A program made the translations under genes and the position numbers. This document shows, one piece after another, positions 8,692-18,178 of a stretch of DNA of 64,000 nt. The notes below the pieces were generated by a model. That model worked only from the letters and a program-made list of their open reading frames with translations. It was not told where the DNA came from and made no database searches. The stretch's first letter is position 1. The number at the start of each line of letters is the position of its first letter. Origin of the DNA: Fodinibius sp034521915 (GTDB lineage Bacteria > Bacteroidota > Rhodothermia > Balneolales > Balneolaceae); the NCBI RefSeq assembly GCF_034521915.1, contig NZ_JAXHLU010000017.1, forward strand, positions 1 through 64,000. Reading direction: 5' to 3'.

Positions 8692-10554
8692 CTATTCCAG
8701 CTCCAGTATAAGCACCGAACGCGCAGGAATCTCTAAATTATCCAGCGAGTAGGTTTTGCCGGTAATAATATCAGTTCCTTCAGAAAAGCCATCTAACCGC
8801 TCGTAATAATAATCAGTATTTAACAACATAGCCTCTTCGTTTTTATTGAAGGCTACCATCACCGATTTTTCTTCATTATAACGGAAATACACGTAAATAC
8901 CGTCATGTTTGGGCGCGTAATGAATAAGCTCACCTGTATGAATAACGGGATTATCTTTCCGCCAGTTGACCAGCTTTTTTACAAATGATTGAGCTTCTTT
9001 CTGTTTGTCAGAAAGCCCTTCACCGGTAAAGCCATTCTTGGTATCACTTTCCCAACCGCCCGGAAAGTCTTCGCGGATCTGCCCGTGATCATGTTCCTTT
9101 TCGTTACTCATTAACAACTCTGTCCCATAATAAAATTGGGGGATGCCGCGCATCGTCATAATGTATGCCAGGCCCATTTTATAGAGATCTAAGTCTTCAT
9201 TAACCTGTCGATAGAAGCGATCCATGTCGTGGTTTTCGGCAAAAATGACGAGGTTATATGGATCGGGATAGGCATAATCGAAGGTGAGCGTTTCATAGAC
9301 ATCAATAAAGCCTTGATCCCAGCTTTCTTCTGCTGTCAATGACTCTATAAGAGAGGTTTGTAATGGGAAGTCCATCAGGCTGGGCAGACAAGAGCTAAAG
9401 TTGTTAGGTTTGTCGCTGCCTCGCTGCCATTTAGAAAGAACAAGCGGATCAACGCCCCATTCCTCACCTACAATATTAAAATTCGGATACTCTTCCATAA
9501 TGCGACACGTCCACTCAGCCATGAACTCTTGTCCTGCATAGGGATGAGTATCATGCCGAATGCCTCTAAGTCCGGCATATTCAATCCACCAGAGACTGTT
9601 GTAAATCAGGTAATCAGCCAGCAGGGGATTGTCTTGATTCAAATCAGGCATTGATTTCACAAACCATCCGTCCGTCATTATTTTTTTGTCAATTTCAGCA
9701 GCGTAGGGATCATGCAGGGTCGTACGCCTGTGATTGGTTTGCTGATATTCATCGGGATAATGTACCCAGTCGTCGGTCGGCAGGTCATTCATCCACCAGT
9801 GGTTAGAGCCTGAATGGTTCATAATCATGTCCATGATCAGCTTTATCCCTCGCTTTTCGGCCTCCTTGCTCAGTTTTTTATAGAGCTCATTACTTCCAAA
9901 TCTTGGATCTACTTTATAGTAATCTGTAGTGGCATATCCATGGTAGGAAGAACTCTTCATAGCATTTTCAAGTACCGGATTCAGCCAGATAGCCGTAAAA
10001 CCCATCTCTTCGATATAATCCAGATGATCAATGATACCTTGAATATCACCGCCGTGACGCCCGTAGTCGTCATCTCTGTCGAGGCTATCAACATATCCTG
10101 CTACGCTGTCGTTATCGGGATTTCCGTTGGCAAAGCGATCAGGCGTAATCAGGTACATGACGTCAGAAGAGTTAAAGCCTTCTCGCTGGGCAGAATTCTT
10201 TTCCCGCTCTTTGAGCTCGTAGGAATAACTTAATTCCTGCTTGCCATCTTTTGATAAGGTAATATCAAACTGACCGGGATTAGTATCTTTGGAGATATTC
10301 AGGTAGACAAAAAGGTAGTTATCGTTTTCTACTTTTTGGATGCGTTTAATAGAGACGCCCTCATAGTCTACGCCAGGAGAGAGGTCGCCAATATTTTGGC
10401 CGTACATCATAAGTTGCAGCTCGGGATTTTCCATCCCAACCCACCAGTGGAGGGGTTCCACGCGTTCAATGGCATAATTTTGGGCGCTAACGGATCCAAA
10501 AAGAAAGAGCGAGAAGATAAAGGAAATAAATAACGATCGAATATTAGTCTTCAT
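8692..10554 (-). CDS. Periplasmic GH13 alpha-amylase/neopullulanase (SusA-like)
   Basis: Hydrolyses alpha-1,4-glucans or cyclomaltodextrins, probably in the periplasm. The chosen start at 10554 gives a clear signal peptide (MKTNIRSLF...FGSVSAQ); an upstream in-frame start at 10581 would add nine residues before it. A cyclomaltodextrinase-type N-terminal beta domain (residues ~24-115) precedes the GH13 barrel. GH13 regions: DMIMNHSGSNH (~240), GIRHDTHPY with the nucleophile Asp (~331), VGEEWG with the acid/base Glu (~363) and AENHDMDR (~440). About 620 residues, normal for the family. It is the last gene of the susC-to-GH13 run and would process imported oligosaccharides. Confidence 0.88.
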   Translation of the reverse strand: MKTNIRSLFISFIFSLFLFGSVSAQNYAIERVEPLHWWVGMENPELQLMMYGQNIGDLSPGVDYEGVSIKRIQKVENDNYLFVYLNISKDTNPGQFDITLSKDGKQELSYSYELKEREKNSAQREGFNSSDVMYLITPDRFANGNPDNDSVAGYVDSLDRDDDYGRHGGDIQGIIDHLDYIEEMGFTAIWLNPVLENAMKSSSYHGYATTDYYKVDPRFGSNELYKKLSKEAEKRGIKLIMDMIMNHSGSNHWWMNDLPTDDWVHYPDEYQQTNHRRTTLHDPYAAEIDKKIMTDGWFVKSMPDLNQDNPLLADYLIYNSLWWIEYAGLRGIRHDTHPYAGQEFMAEWTCRIMEEYPNFNIVGEEWGVDPLVLSKWQRGSDKPNNFSSCLPSLMDFPLQTSLIESLTAEESWDQGFIDVYETLTFDYAYPDPYNLVIFAENHDMDRFYRQVNEDLDLYKMGLAYIMTMRGIPQFYYGTELLMSNEKEHDHGQIREDFPGGWESDTKNGFTGEGLSDKQKEAQSFVKKLVNWRKDNPVIHTGELIHYAPKHDGIYVYFRYNEEKSVMVAFNKNEEAMLLNTDYYYERLDGFSEGTDIITGKTYSLDNLEIPARSVLILELE

Positions 10555-10669
10555 AATAATGCCAGATAAAATGATGGTCAATTTTTTTAGTGATAAAAAC
10601 TACAATCGCTTTATATTCAATTTTTAAAAGAGAAATAGAGAGTGTTAACAATCTAAGTTAAGTACATAA

Positions 10670-11104
10670 TTAACTAGGTCGGTCGGGTGGATCCGAAAAA
10701 GGAGTGATCTCCAATTGAGATGACGTACTGCTTTCATTGTTATTTTCATCAACGGCGGTAAGGCGATAGTAGTAGGTGGTTCCGTTTTCCAAATCGGTAT
10801 CAGTAAAATTAGCATTCTGTATCAGATTTGATCCGTTGACGGGGTCCATACCCGAGATACTTGAGATGTTGCTGGTAGAACGATATAGATGATAGCCTGC
10901 CAGGTCATCTTCACTGTTGGCATCCCAGGTAAGCACTACTTCCTGGTCTCCGGAAGTTCCATCGAGATTCGACGGAGCCGCAGGAGCTTCATTATTGCCG
11001 TTTCCGCCATTGCCCGGGCCGGTCGATGAACCGCCACAGGATGTGAGCACCAAGAAGCCAAAGAGTATTAAAACAATTGATGGTATTAGAAATGTCCGTT
11101 TCAT
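10670..11104 (-). CDS. Fibronectin type III domain lipoprotein
   Basis: A 144-residue lipoprotein: the signal peptide ends at the lipobox LTSC (Cys ~23), followed by a Gly/Asn-rich linker and a single fibronectin type III domain (PSNLDGTSGDQEVVLTWDA to YYYRLTAVDENNNES, residues ~44-130). It lies 11 bases after the T9SS amylase and 115 before the GH13 gene, in the same direction. Such a protein could sit at the outer membrane and bind substrate or a partner of the Sus complex, but nothing in the sequence shows sugar binding. Confidence 0.7.
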   Translation of the reverse strand: MKRTFLIPSIVLILFGFLVLTSCGGSSTGPGNGGNGNNEAPAAPSNLDGTSGDQEVVLTWDANSEDDLAGYHLYRSTSNISSISGMDPVNGSNLIQNANFTDTDLENGTTYYYRLTAVDENNNESSTSSQLEITPFSDPPDRPS

Positions 11105-11115
11105 AAAATTCCTGG

Positions 11116-14100
11116 TTATTTGATTAACGTCATCTTTTGGATAAACCGTTGGTTTCCAATCTCAAAAACAGCAAAATACAATCCGCTGGCGCGCTGACTC
11201 CCATCAAACGTAACGGTATGTACACCGGCTTGACGGGTTTCATTATTGATTAACGTGCTGACCCGCTGGCCCAGAACATTAAATACCTGCACTTGTACCT
11301 CGGTTTGTTCCGGCAGCGAAAACCGCAGGGTAGTAGACGGATTAAACGGGTTGGGATAGTTAGGATTTATTGATATCTCCTTGGGAAGAAGTTCTTCTTG
11401 CTGTTCGTTGATGTAACGGGTATCCCCGATTACCAGCAACATAGAGGTTTTTTCTTTGTCGGGGATAATGGTTATTTCATTTTCATTACTCAGATCGTAT
11501 TTACGACCGGATTCCGTATTTAACAATGCCATTTGTATGCCGGGATTATTGTCCCATCCCTTAGCGCTTATTGAAACCGGTTCTTTGGGCGTGGCCAATA
11601 AAATAACTTCCAATCGGTGTTCTTCCTTGTTTTGATTTCGGAAAACATGCGCTAATGAGCTGGTCCGTGACGACTTTTGTTTGTTATTATCGGCAGCAAA
11701 CCGCAGTGATGTGCCTTCAAACCTCGAGGGTGGAGCTACTACATCAGCAGGCGGTTCTTCGGAGTCAACAAATGTCAAACTGCTTGACGATGTTTTCTCA
11801 CCATCCTTTTGGGTAATGAGTTGAACTTCGTTTTGTTTAGCCTCTGTTTTGTTCTTGGATGAAGTTTCCTCGTATGGTATCAGCAGTTCATTTAATCCCT
11901 GATCATTTAAGAAGTAAAAAGCTTCTCCGGAACGAGCCGATATAAAGTCGGCAGCTTCGCTGTAGGATCCGTCAAATCTCCATAGAGGCTGCAGGTTACC
12001 GCCGTTTGCTGCCGATACTTGACTCCATGCCACATCGGTATGCAGGGGATTTGAAATAATATTCCACCCGTCGTGCAGCGGTATGGAAGCCTGATTATTC
12101 TCATTTAACTCTACAGTAGGGACGGTCTGATCGTAAGTGAAATCTTCTTTGCTGGTGACCCAGAAACCGTTACCGGAATTCATATTGAATGTAGAACTGC
12201 CATCATATTTAACCCAGTAGTTTTCTTGCTGACCATTATCCCAGTATGCTTGCCAGTCAACACTTGGGTCGCCATTTAATACATCTACAAGGGGTTCAAC
12301 AGTTTGGCCGGGCAGGGCAATCAATCGGTAATCCTGAGGTGAAGAAGCGGCATCGAACGATTGCGAAATGTCCAGGTTTATCTGCGTGGGAACAAACCTA
12401 AGCAGATCCTCAGTAGGAGCTTGAAACTTCTGGGTGGTGTAAATATGAAATTCGCCGGCACTCATGGCAATCGTTGTATCGGTGTTGTTTACCGACAGCG
12501 TATCACCGGAAAAGAAATCATACCAATCGCCGCTTTGTGTAAACTGCGGCTGCATCTCAGTATCAGTAACGCCAAAGTTACCGGCTATACTTACTTCTAA
12601 ATTCGGATGGCTGATTGTTATACGTTTTGTGGTTCCATTTACATCCATGGTAACATTGGAGGTTTCAGAAGTAAATGCTTCGTGCGAATTGCGAAGCCGG
12701 ATAAGTGCTTTATAGGTATCGTAAAGTTTTTTACGATTCTCATCCTGGTAATATTCCCAGCGAATTGGTTTTTCACCCGTACGACCGCTTTGATTGATAT
12801 CAACCTCGTAACCCAACTCACCAAATTGCCAGAGCATTTTAGGGCCTGGTACGGTGAAAAAGAAAGCAGAAGAGAGTTTAATGCGATTCAGAGCGGTATT
12901 TAATTCAGTAATATCATAGGAGCCGCTACTGTTACTATTGCCAAAATTAAGGTTTTCGTACATAATACGCTGCTCATCATGGCTCTCCATATATCCCACT
13001 AAATGAGCATTATTCCAGCTTCTATTTTCATGATAAATCCCCGAGAAATTACTTTCACTCTGATATCCCATAGAGGCTTGTTTGTAACTGTGATGCATAT
13101 TGCCCCAGGTCATCATTCCGTAATTAGATAACTCTTGCTCTTCCTGATTTTCAGCAAAATGTTCCAGTATTACATATGCAGAATCGTCAGTCGCCCAAAT
13201 TTTGTCGGCCATGCGTTTTAGTATTTGAACTCTGGAAGCATCATACTGTCCCCAAGCACCTACGTTACCCAGCGTATTGTTTTGGGTAAAACCTTTAGAG
13301 AGATCAAAACGGAAGCCATCGAAGTTAAATTCTTCAAGCCAGAACCTATTTACCCGATCAACAAAGTATTTCGTAGCCTGACTTTCGTGATTAAAATCGT
13401 AGCCAACATTAAAGTCATGCTTTGGTTCTCGATTGAGATAGGGATTTTGGGCTGTTGGTTTACCATAGTCCCCATCATTCCACAGTCTGGCAAGGGGAGA
13501 GGGGCCCCAGGCGTGATTGAGCACCATATCAAGTATAACGGCCATGCCACGGCTGTGGGCTTCATCAATCAGCCTTTTGAGATCCTCAGCCGGTCCGTAA
13601 TATTTATCGGTAGCCAGATGAAAAGTGGGATTATAGCCCCAGCTGCTGTTTGCATCAAACTCCATGATAGGCATCAGTTCTATAGCATTCACGCCAAGTT
13701 GCTGTAGATAATCCAGGGAGTCAGTTACCGTCTTAAAGTCGTGGTTTGCAACAAAATCACGAACCAAGAGCTCGTACACTACCAGGTTTTCTTTGTCAGG
13801 GCGATCGTAGTTATTGTGTTGCCAGTTGTAGTCCTGCTTACCGGGCTGCAGTACGCCTACAATTTTGTCAGTTTTTCCCTCGGGATAGGGATTAAGATTG
13901 GGATAGGTTTCTGAGCTGATGTATTGATCGTTGAAGGGATCAAGAATCTTCTCAGAGTAGGGATCAGCCACACGAATTTCTCCATCCACGAAATACTGAA
14001 AGCCGTATTCTTTATTGGGATCGGGTATATCAAATTCAATCCAGAAGTAGCTGCTGTCGGCATTGACCTCCTCCTTATTCATAAAATAATTAGGATCAAT

Positions 14101-14963
14101 TTCCCAATTCGTAAAATCTCCGATTACGTAGACAAATTCTTTATTGGGAGCAAAGAGCGAAAGCCGGACCGTATTGTCATCCACATAAGTGATACCATCT
14201 TGCAAACCCTGCGGACGTGCTTGCTGGGTGACTTCAGGGTTCACAACCAATTGCTGTGATACTTGGTCGGTATTTGTGCCGTCTGTGCCTTCAAGCCTGA
14301 CTTCATAGTTGCCTGCATTTTGAGCGTTATAATTGTATTGCAGGCATTGTCTATTAGAACTTGTTGCTACCTGCTGATCTGTCTGATATAAAGGGTAAGT
14401 TGCTCGTTACCGGTATTTGTTGATGCCGTACCCTCAATGGTAATCGTACTGTCTTGTGATATAAAAGCGGGATCATCCGAGGGGGCCGTAATACTTACGT
14501 TAAATTCGTTTTGATAGACTTCGGCAAAGATATCTTCGCCGCCTGTCGGCTTTGCCTTCTCGTGATCCGTCAGCTGCTTCGAAACACAAACGCCATTTGT
14601 CTCGATCGTTTCGTCCCTCAGGGCACAGCCATAATATTCACGGATAGAAGGGGTTATCTCGAGAGTATAAAGATTCGGATTATCAGCATCGCGTTCCATT
14701 TTCGCTTTGGGAATATTTTCGTCCCATTCAGCCACTACATATTTCCAATCAGAGCTACTGGTGCTTTGATCAGTAATAACACCGGTATGAGCATAGACGT
14801 CCCCGGTATAGCCTTCCAATCCTCCGGTACCTTCGGTAGCGTCAAACGTAATAGTTACCGATTCGCCCGGGAGCGGAAATTCGGGATCCGTTGTAATGAC
14901 TTGTGCCTGGGCGGTGATAAATAATCCCAGTAAAAACAGGAGTGTAGTGGAAATGCGCCGCAT
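11116..14963 (-). CDS. Secreted GH13 alpha-amylase with T9SS sorting domain, frameshifted N-terminus
   Basis: Extracellular starch-degrading enzyme of ~1,280 residues when shifts are repaired. Order: signal peptide (MRRISTTLLFLLGLFITAQAQ, start 14963), a beta domain, a CBM48-like domain (RLSLFAPNKEFVYVIGDFTNW), the GH13 barrel with DMVLNHAWGP, GFRFDLSKGF (nucleophile), ILEHFAENQ (acid/base) and ESHDEQR, a beta-rich C-terminal region, and a type IX secretion sorting domain (NYPNPFNPSTTLRFS to RFIQKMTLIK) at 11116-11370. The continuous frame begins only at about 14360. The first part is in another frame, shifting at ~14,375, and 14,560-14,640 needs several compensating shifts to recover PEG-ETIE-QMAFVFRS-ADGSREGK. 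These are probably sequence errors. The T9SS domain places it on the cell surface or outside. Confidence 0.85.
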
Positions 14964-14983
14964 AAGAGAGACCATTAATTAAT

Positions 14984-15020
14984 AAAAAGCCCACCCATCA
15001 ATAGGATGAGTGGACTTTTT
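14984..15020 (-). terminator. Hairpin between susE and amylase
   Basis: AAAAAGCCCACCCATC and GGATGAGTGGACTTTTT form a stem with two G-T/C-A type mismatches, bounded by A and T runs. It lies within the operon, so it may cut expression of the three downstream hydrolase/lipoprotein genes relative to susCDE. Confidence 0.55.
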
Positions 15021-15046
15021 ATCTGAAGGTTAATGAAAATATTGCA

Positions 15047-16159
15047 TTAGTTCTGAATGATGGTGTAAGTGTATGGTGAACTGTTTAGATCAAGCTCAAT
15101 AGTGTAATTGCCAGCAGAACCGATGGGAATTACTGTCTGAACCGCCAGCATTTTCAAGTAGTTCGTCAATCTGTCACCGTTGATCACCAATAGATTTATA
15201 GTTCCAAGCGTCATTAGGCCCGGAATTTGATTGTCGCCAGAACGGACAAGCATCATGTTGATAATCGACCATAACCTCTCGTATGCGTTCTGGATCGTAT
15301 GTCATTAGTACTTGCATCAGAATCCCAGCCGTTTGATGTAGCAGAACCGATAAGACCCCACTGAGTATCGGTTACAGAATAAGCCATGCTATTGATGTCT
15401 ACATTTATTTTATAGTATCCAGAATTAGAGGCTACGATATTACTACCCGGGGCTTCAAGTTCATCCTTGCTGTCGCCATCTTGGTATCCGCCAGTTGGTC
15501 GTCCATGTTATCGCCATCTAGCTAGTGAACTTGAATTGGTTACGTCGGAAGCTAGCCATGTAAACATAACCTTCATAAACATCTTGACCACTTACTGTAG
15601 TGAGGGCAGGAGCATCGCCTGGTGTCCAGTTACTGCCATAGCCACTTGCTGACTGATAACCACCCGGTACGTAAATAGTAGGGCAGTATTGGCAGACGGA
15701 ATACGCCTGAATTTCCAGAGTAATTGGATCTGAGACTTGTTGACCCACAGAATCAGAAAGTGTAGCAATAACCCGGAAGTCAAGGCTTAATGGTTCCCCA
15801 AATGGATAACCCGCGCCTAACAATGTACTGTTCATTTCACCAACGGTGAGGGAAAATGAAGTTCTCGATGTGTTAGCTATTTGAACAGGATCTTCAAAGT
15901 TATGCCCAGTCGAGTCCATATGTATCTTAAATGATGGAGCTGATTTGAAGCCATAGTCCGGCTTGCTCCACTCTATCGTTATCAAGGTATCATTGGCATT
16001 TTCTTCCGTAAGTGTATAACTCTGTCCGGATTCCGGAGTTGTAATAGAAGGAGAGCCGGGATTTGTAGTATTTGCAACCGGACCAAGTTCACTCTTATCA
16101 CAGGAGTTAACCACAAAGATAGCCAATAGTGCTATTGATAGTATACTTAGTTTCTTCAT
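15047..16159 (-). pseudogene. susE: SusE-like outer-membrane starch-binding lipoprotein, frameshifted
   Basis: SusE-type lipoproteins bind starch at the cell surface beside SusCD. The first 213 residues are intact: lipobox VVNSC, an Ig-like SusE domain (TIEWSKPDYGFKSAPSFKIHMD), and the start of a starch-binding domain (YVPGGYQSASGYGSNW, then NQFKFTS). The frame then breaks at ~15,518. Downstream, family sequence continues in changing frames: GGYQDGDSKDELEAPGSNI, YSVTDTQWGLIGSATSNGWD, NDAWNY, and finally AGNYTIELDLNSSPYTYTIIQN ending at 15047. Repaired length is about 370 residues. At least four indels lie within 500 bases. It follows susD by about 40 bases. Confidence 0.75.
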
Positions 16160-16201
16160 GATAATTCACTTTTTAGATTTAAAATCATTTTAACAGACTG
16201 G

Positions 16202-18152
16202 TTAGTATCCTGGGTTCTGTTCGAGGTTCAGGTTAGAGTTCACATCCGAAGCATGGAATTGGGAAAATCTCAGTATTTTTCATCGGTTCCGGCTCCTGCT
16301 TGGATCCTTGCCTTTCCATAGCCCAGACATAATCATCACCGGTGTACTGGCCAAACCTTCTCAGATCAGTTCTGCGATGCGCTTCCCAGTGGAGTTCTCT
16401 AGCGCGCTCGTCAAGAATGAAATCGAGCGTTAACTCACTGGAGCTGATGTTTGCTATGTCTGAACCATAGGAACGTTCTCTAAGGTCGTTGACTAAAGTC
16501 AAAGCTTTGTTTTCATCTCCGGAATTCCCGCGAAGGGTAGCTTCGGCATACATTAAGTAGACATCAGCTAGACGGAACATGGGGAAGTCGATATCAACAA
16601 AGGTCAAGTCAGATCCTGTCTGACCATTTTTGGTTATATTTTTCCATTTGCTGAGCGCATACCCATTGGTAAATTCAGCTAATTCTTTAACAGATGGAAT
16701 TTCTTTTTCCTGGCCATCGGTGTATAATGAATTCTGCTTGTTCGCTATTTCAACCTCATAGGTCAAATCGTTGAGATTAACGGTGACTTTATGAAGACCG
16801 GGTTTTTGTGCTACTAAGTTATCACCGCCTAATTCAAGTGTTCCGTCGCCTTCATTGTCTCCCCAGTTTTCTGTCCAGTCATTAGGATCCTGATTAGCCT
16901 TAAATTTAAATTCAACTCCTGCACTGTTCACATAAAAGTAACCAGTATAGATGTCATCATTGTTATCAGAAACCAAGGGTGGAGCATCAGCAGGGCTCCA
17001 GTCGTTAGTATAACCACTGCCTGATTGGTAACCGCCGGGTATATATATTTCATCATCCCCATCAGGATTTTCAGTCATGTATCCATTGAAGCGGTCGCCG
17101 TTGTCAAGCTTATCAGCGAATTGCGGTGTAACACGGTGACCGGCCCAAGCGGCATCAAGTCCAAAGTTTTGGATGTTCATGCTACCGCCTACTGCTGCAT
17201 GTGCAATAAAGGTCGTGCCGCCGAACGTTTGCGTATTTACACCATCAAAGGGGATGGCAAAGATTACGCCATTAGCTTCATGGTTATCTGCGCGAAACAG
17301 ATTTCCATAGTCACTTTCCAATGTATACCCTCCTTGATCGATAACGTTATTTGCGTAGGTTACAGCATCATCATACCGGGCTTCGTCGATATAGACTTCC
17401 GCATTTAGGTATAATTTTGACAGAACTGTCCACGCAGCTGCTTTATCGGCACGGCCATAATCGTTTTGTTGAGGGTCCGGCAATAGTTGTGTGGCGGGAT
17501 TTTCTCCGTCCCCAACAACCGCTTTAAGTTCGCTTTCTATGAAGTTAAAGAGCTCTTGGGCTCCGATGGGTTCCGGTTGAAAGGCCCCAACAGGATCATC
17601 TTCTGTAACAAAGGGGACCCCACCGCCAAACATATCAAGCGCGTGCCAGTAGCTGAGAGCTCGTAAGAAGCGAGCCTCTGCAAGATACTGCTGAACTTGC
17701 TGATTGTCATTGCCTTTTGCGTTACGAATAAACTCGTTAGCCAGAGAAATTTGATAGTAAATGCGACTGTAAAGACCCATTACAAAATCATTGGAGGCTG
17801 TCCATCCTTGATAATTATAGGAGGGAAGGCCGGGGTCATTCCATCCGACAACGGCTTCGTCCGTTGGAATTTCCTGGGCTACCCAGAGCTGACGAAGATA
17901 GCTTGAGAAGCCTTCGTCAATGCCCTGAATATCGGGATCACCAGCGGGGCCTTGCTGCCCCGTAGTGGCAAAACCTGCATACAACTTAGCCAGTACCTGA
18001 CGGTACTTATCGGGCCCGGTATATACTGATTCTGATGTTTCAACATCGTCATCAATCGGACTAGTATTGAGATCGTCCGTACACGAAGTAGCAGTAACAG
18101 CCATCAAGGCAATCAGTGCTACCGAAACTATTTTAAATTTTGTGTTAAACAT
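16202..18152 (-). CDS. susD: SusD-like lipoprotein with an inserted SusE-type domain
   Basis: Surface glycan-binding partner of the SusC transporter. Lipobox ATSC (Cys ~24), then SusD alpha-helical repeats (AEARFLRALSYWHALDMFGG, FPMFRLADVYLMYAEATLRG, LDFILDERARELHWEAHRR). Between DRFNGYMTENPDGDD and LYTDGQEKEI (residues ~368-472) sits about 100 residues that do not belong to SusD: YIPGGYQSGSGYTNDWSPAD through EFKFKANQDPNDW to HKVTVNLNDLTYEVEI. This matches the starch-binding domain of the neighbouring SusE. As read, the protein ends early as FPIPCFGCEL at 16233. Dropping one extra base at ~16,253 restores IPASDVNSNLNLEQNPGY, the normal SusD ending, with its stop at 16202. Confidence 0.88.
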
Positions 18153-18178
18153 AATGGTCGGTTTTTAAAATATTTCAA

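Noticed and set aside
15047..15256. Separate 69-residue protein
   Set aside because: It is the out-of-frame end of susE: SAGNYTIELDLNSSPYTYTIIQN is a typical SusE terminus.
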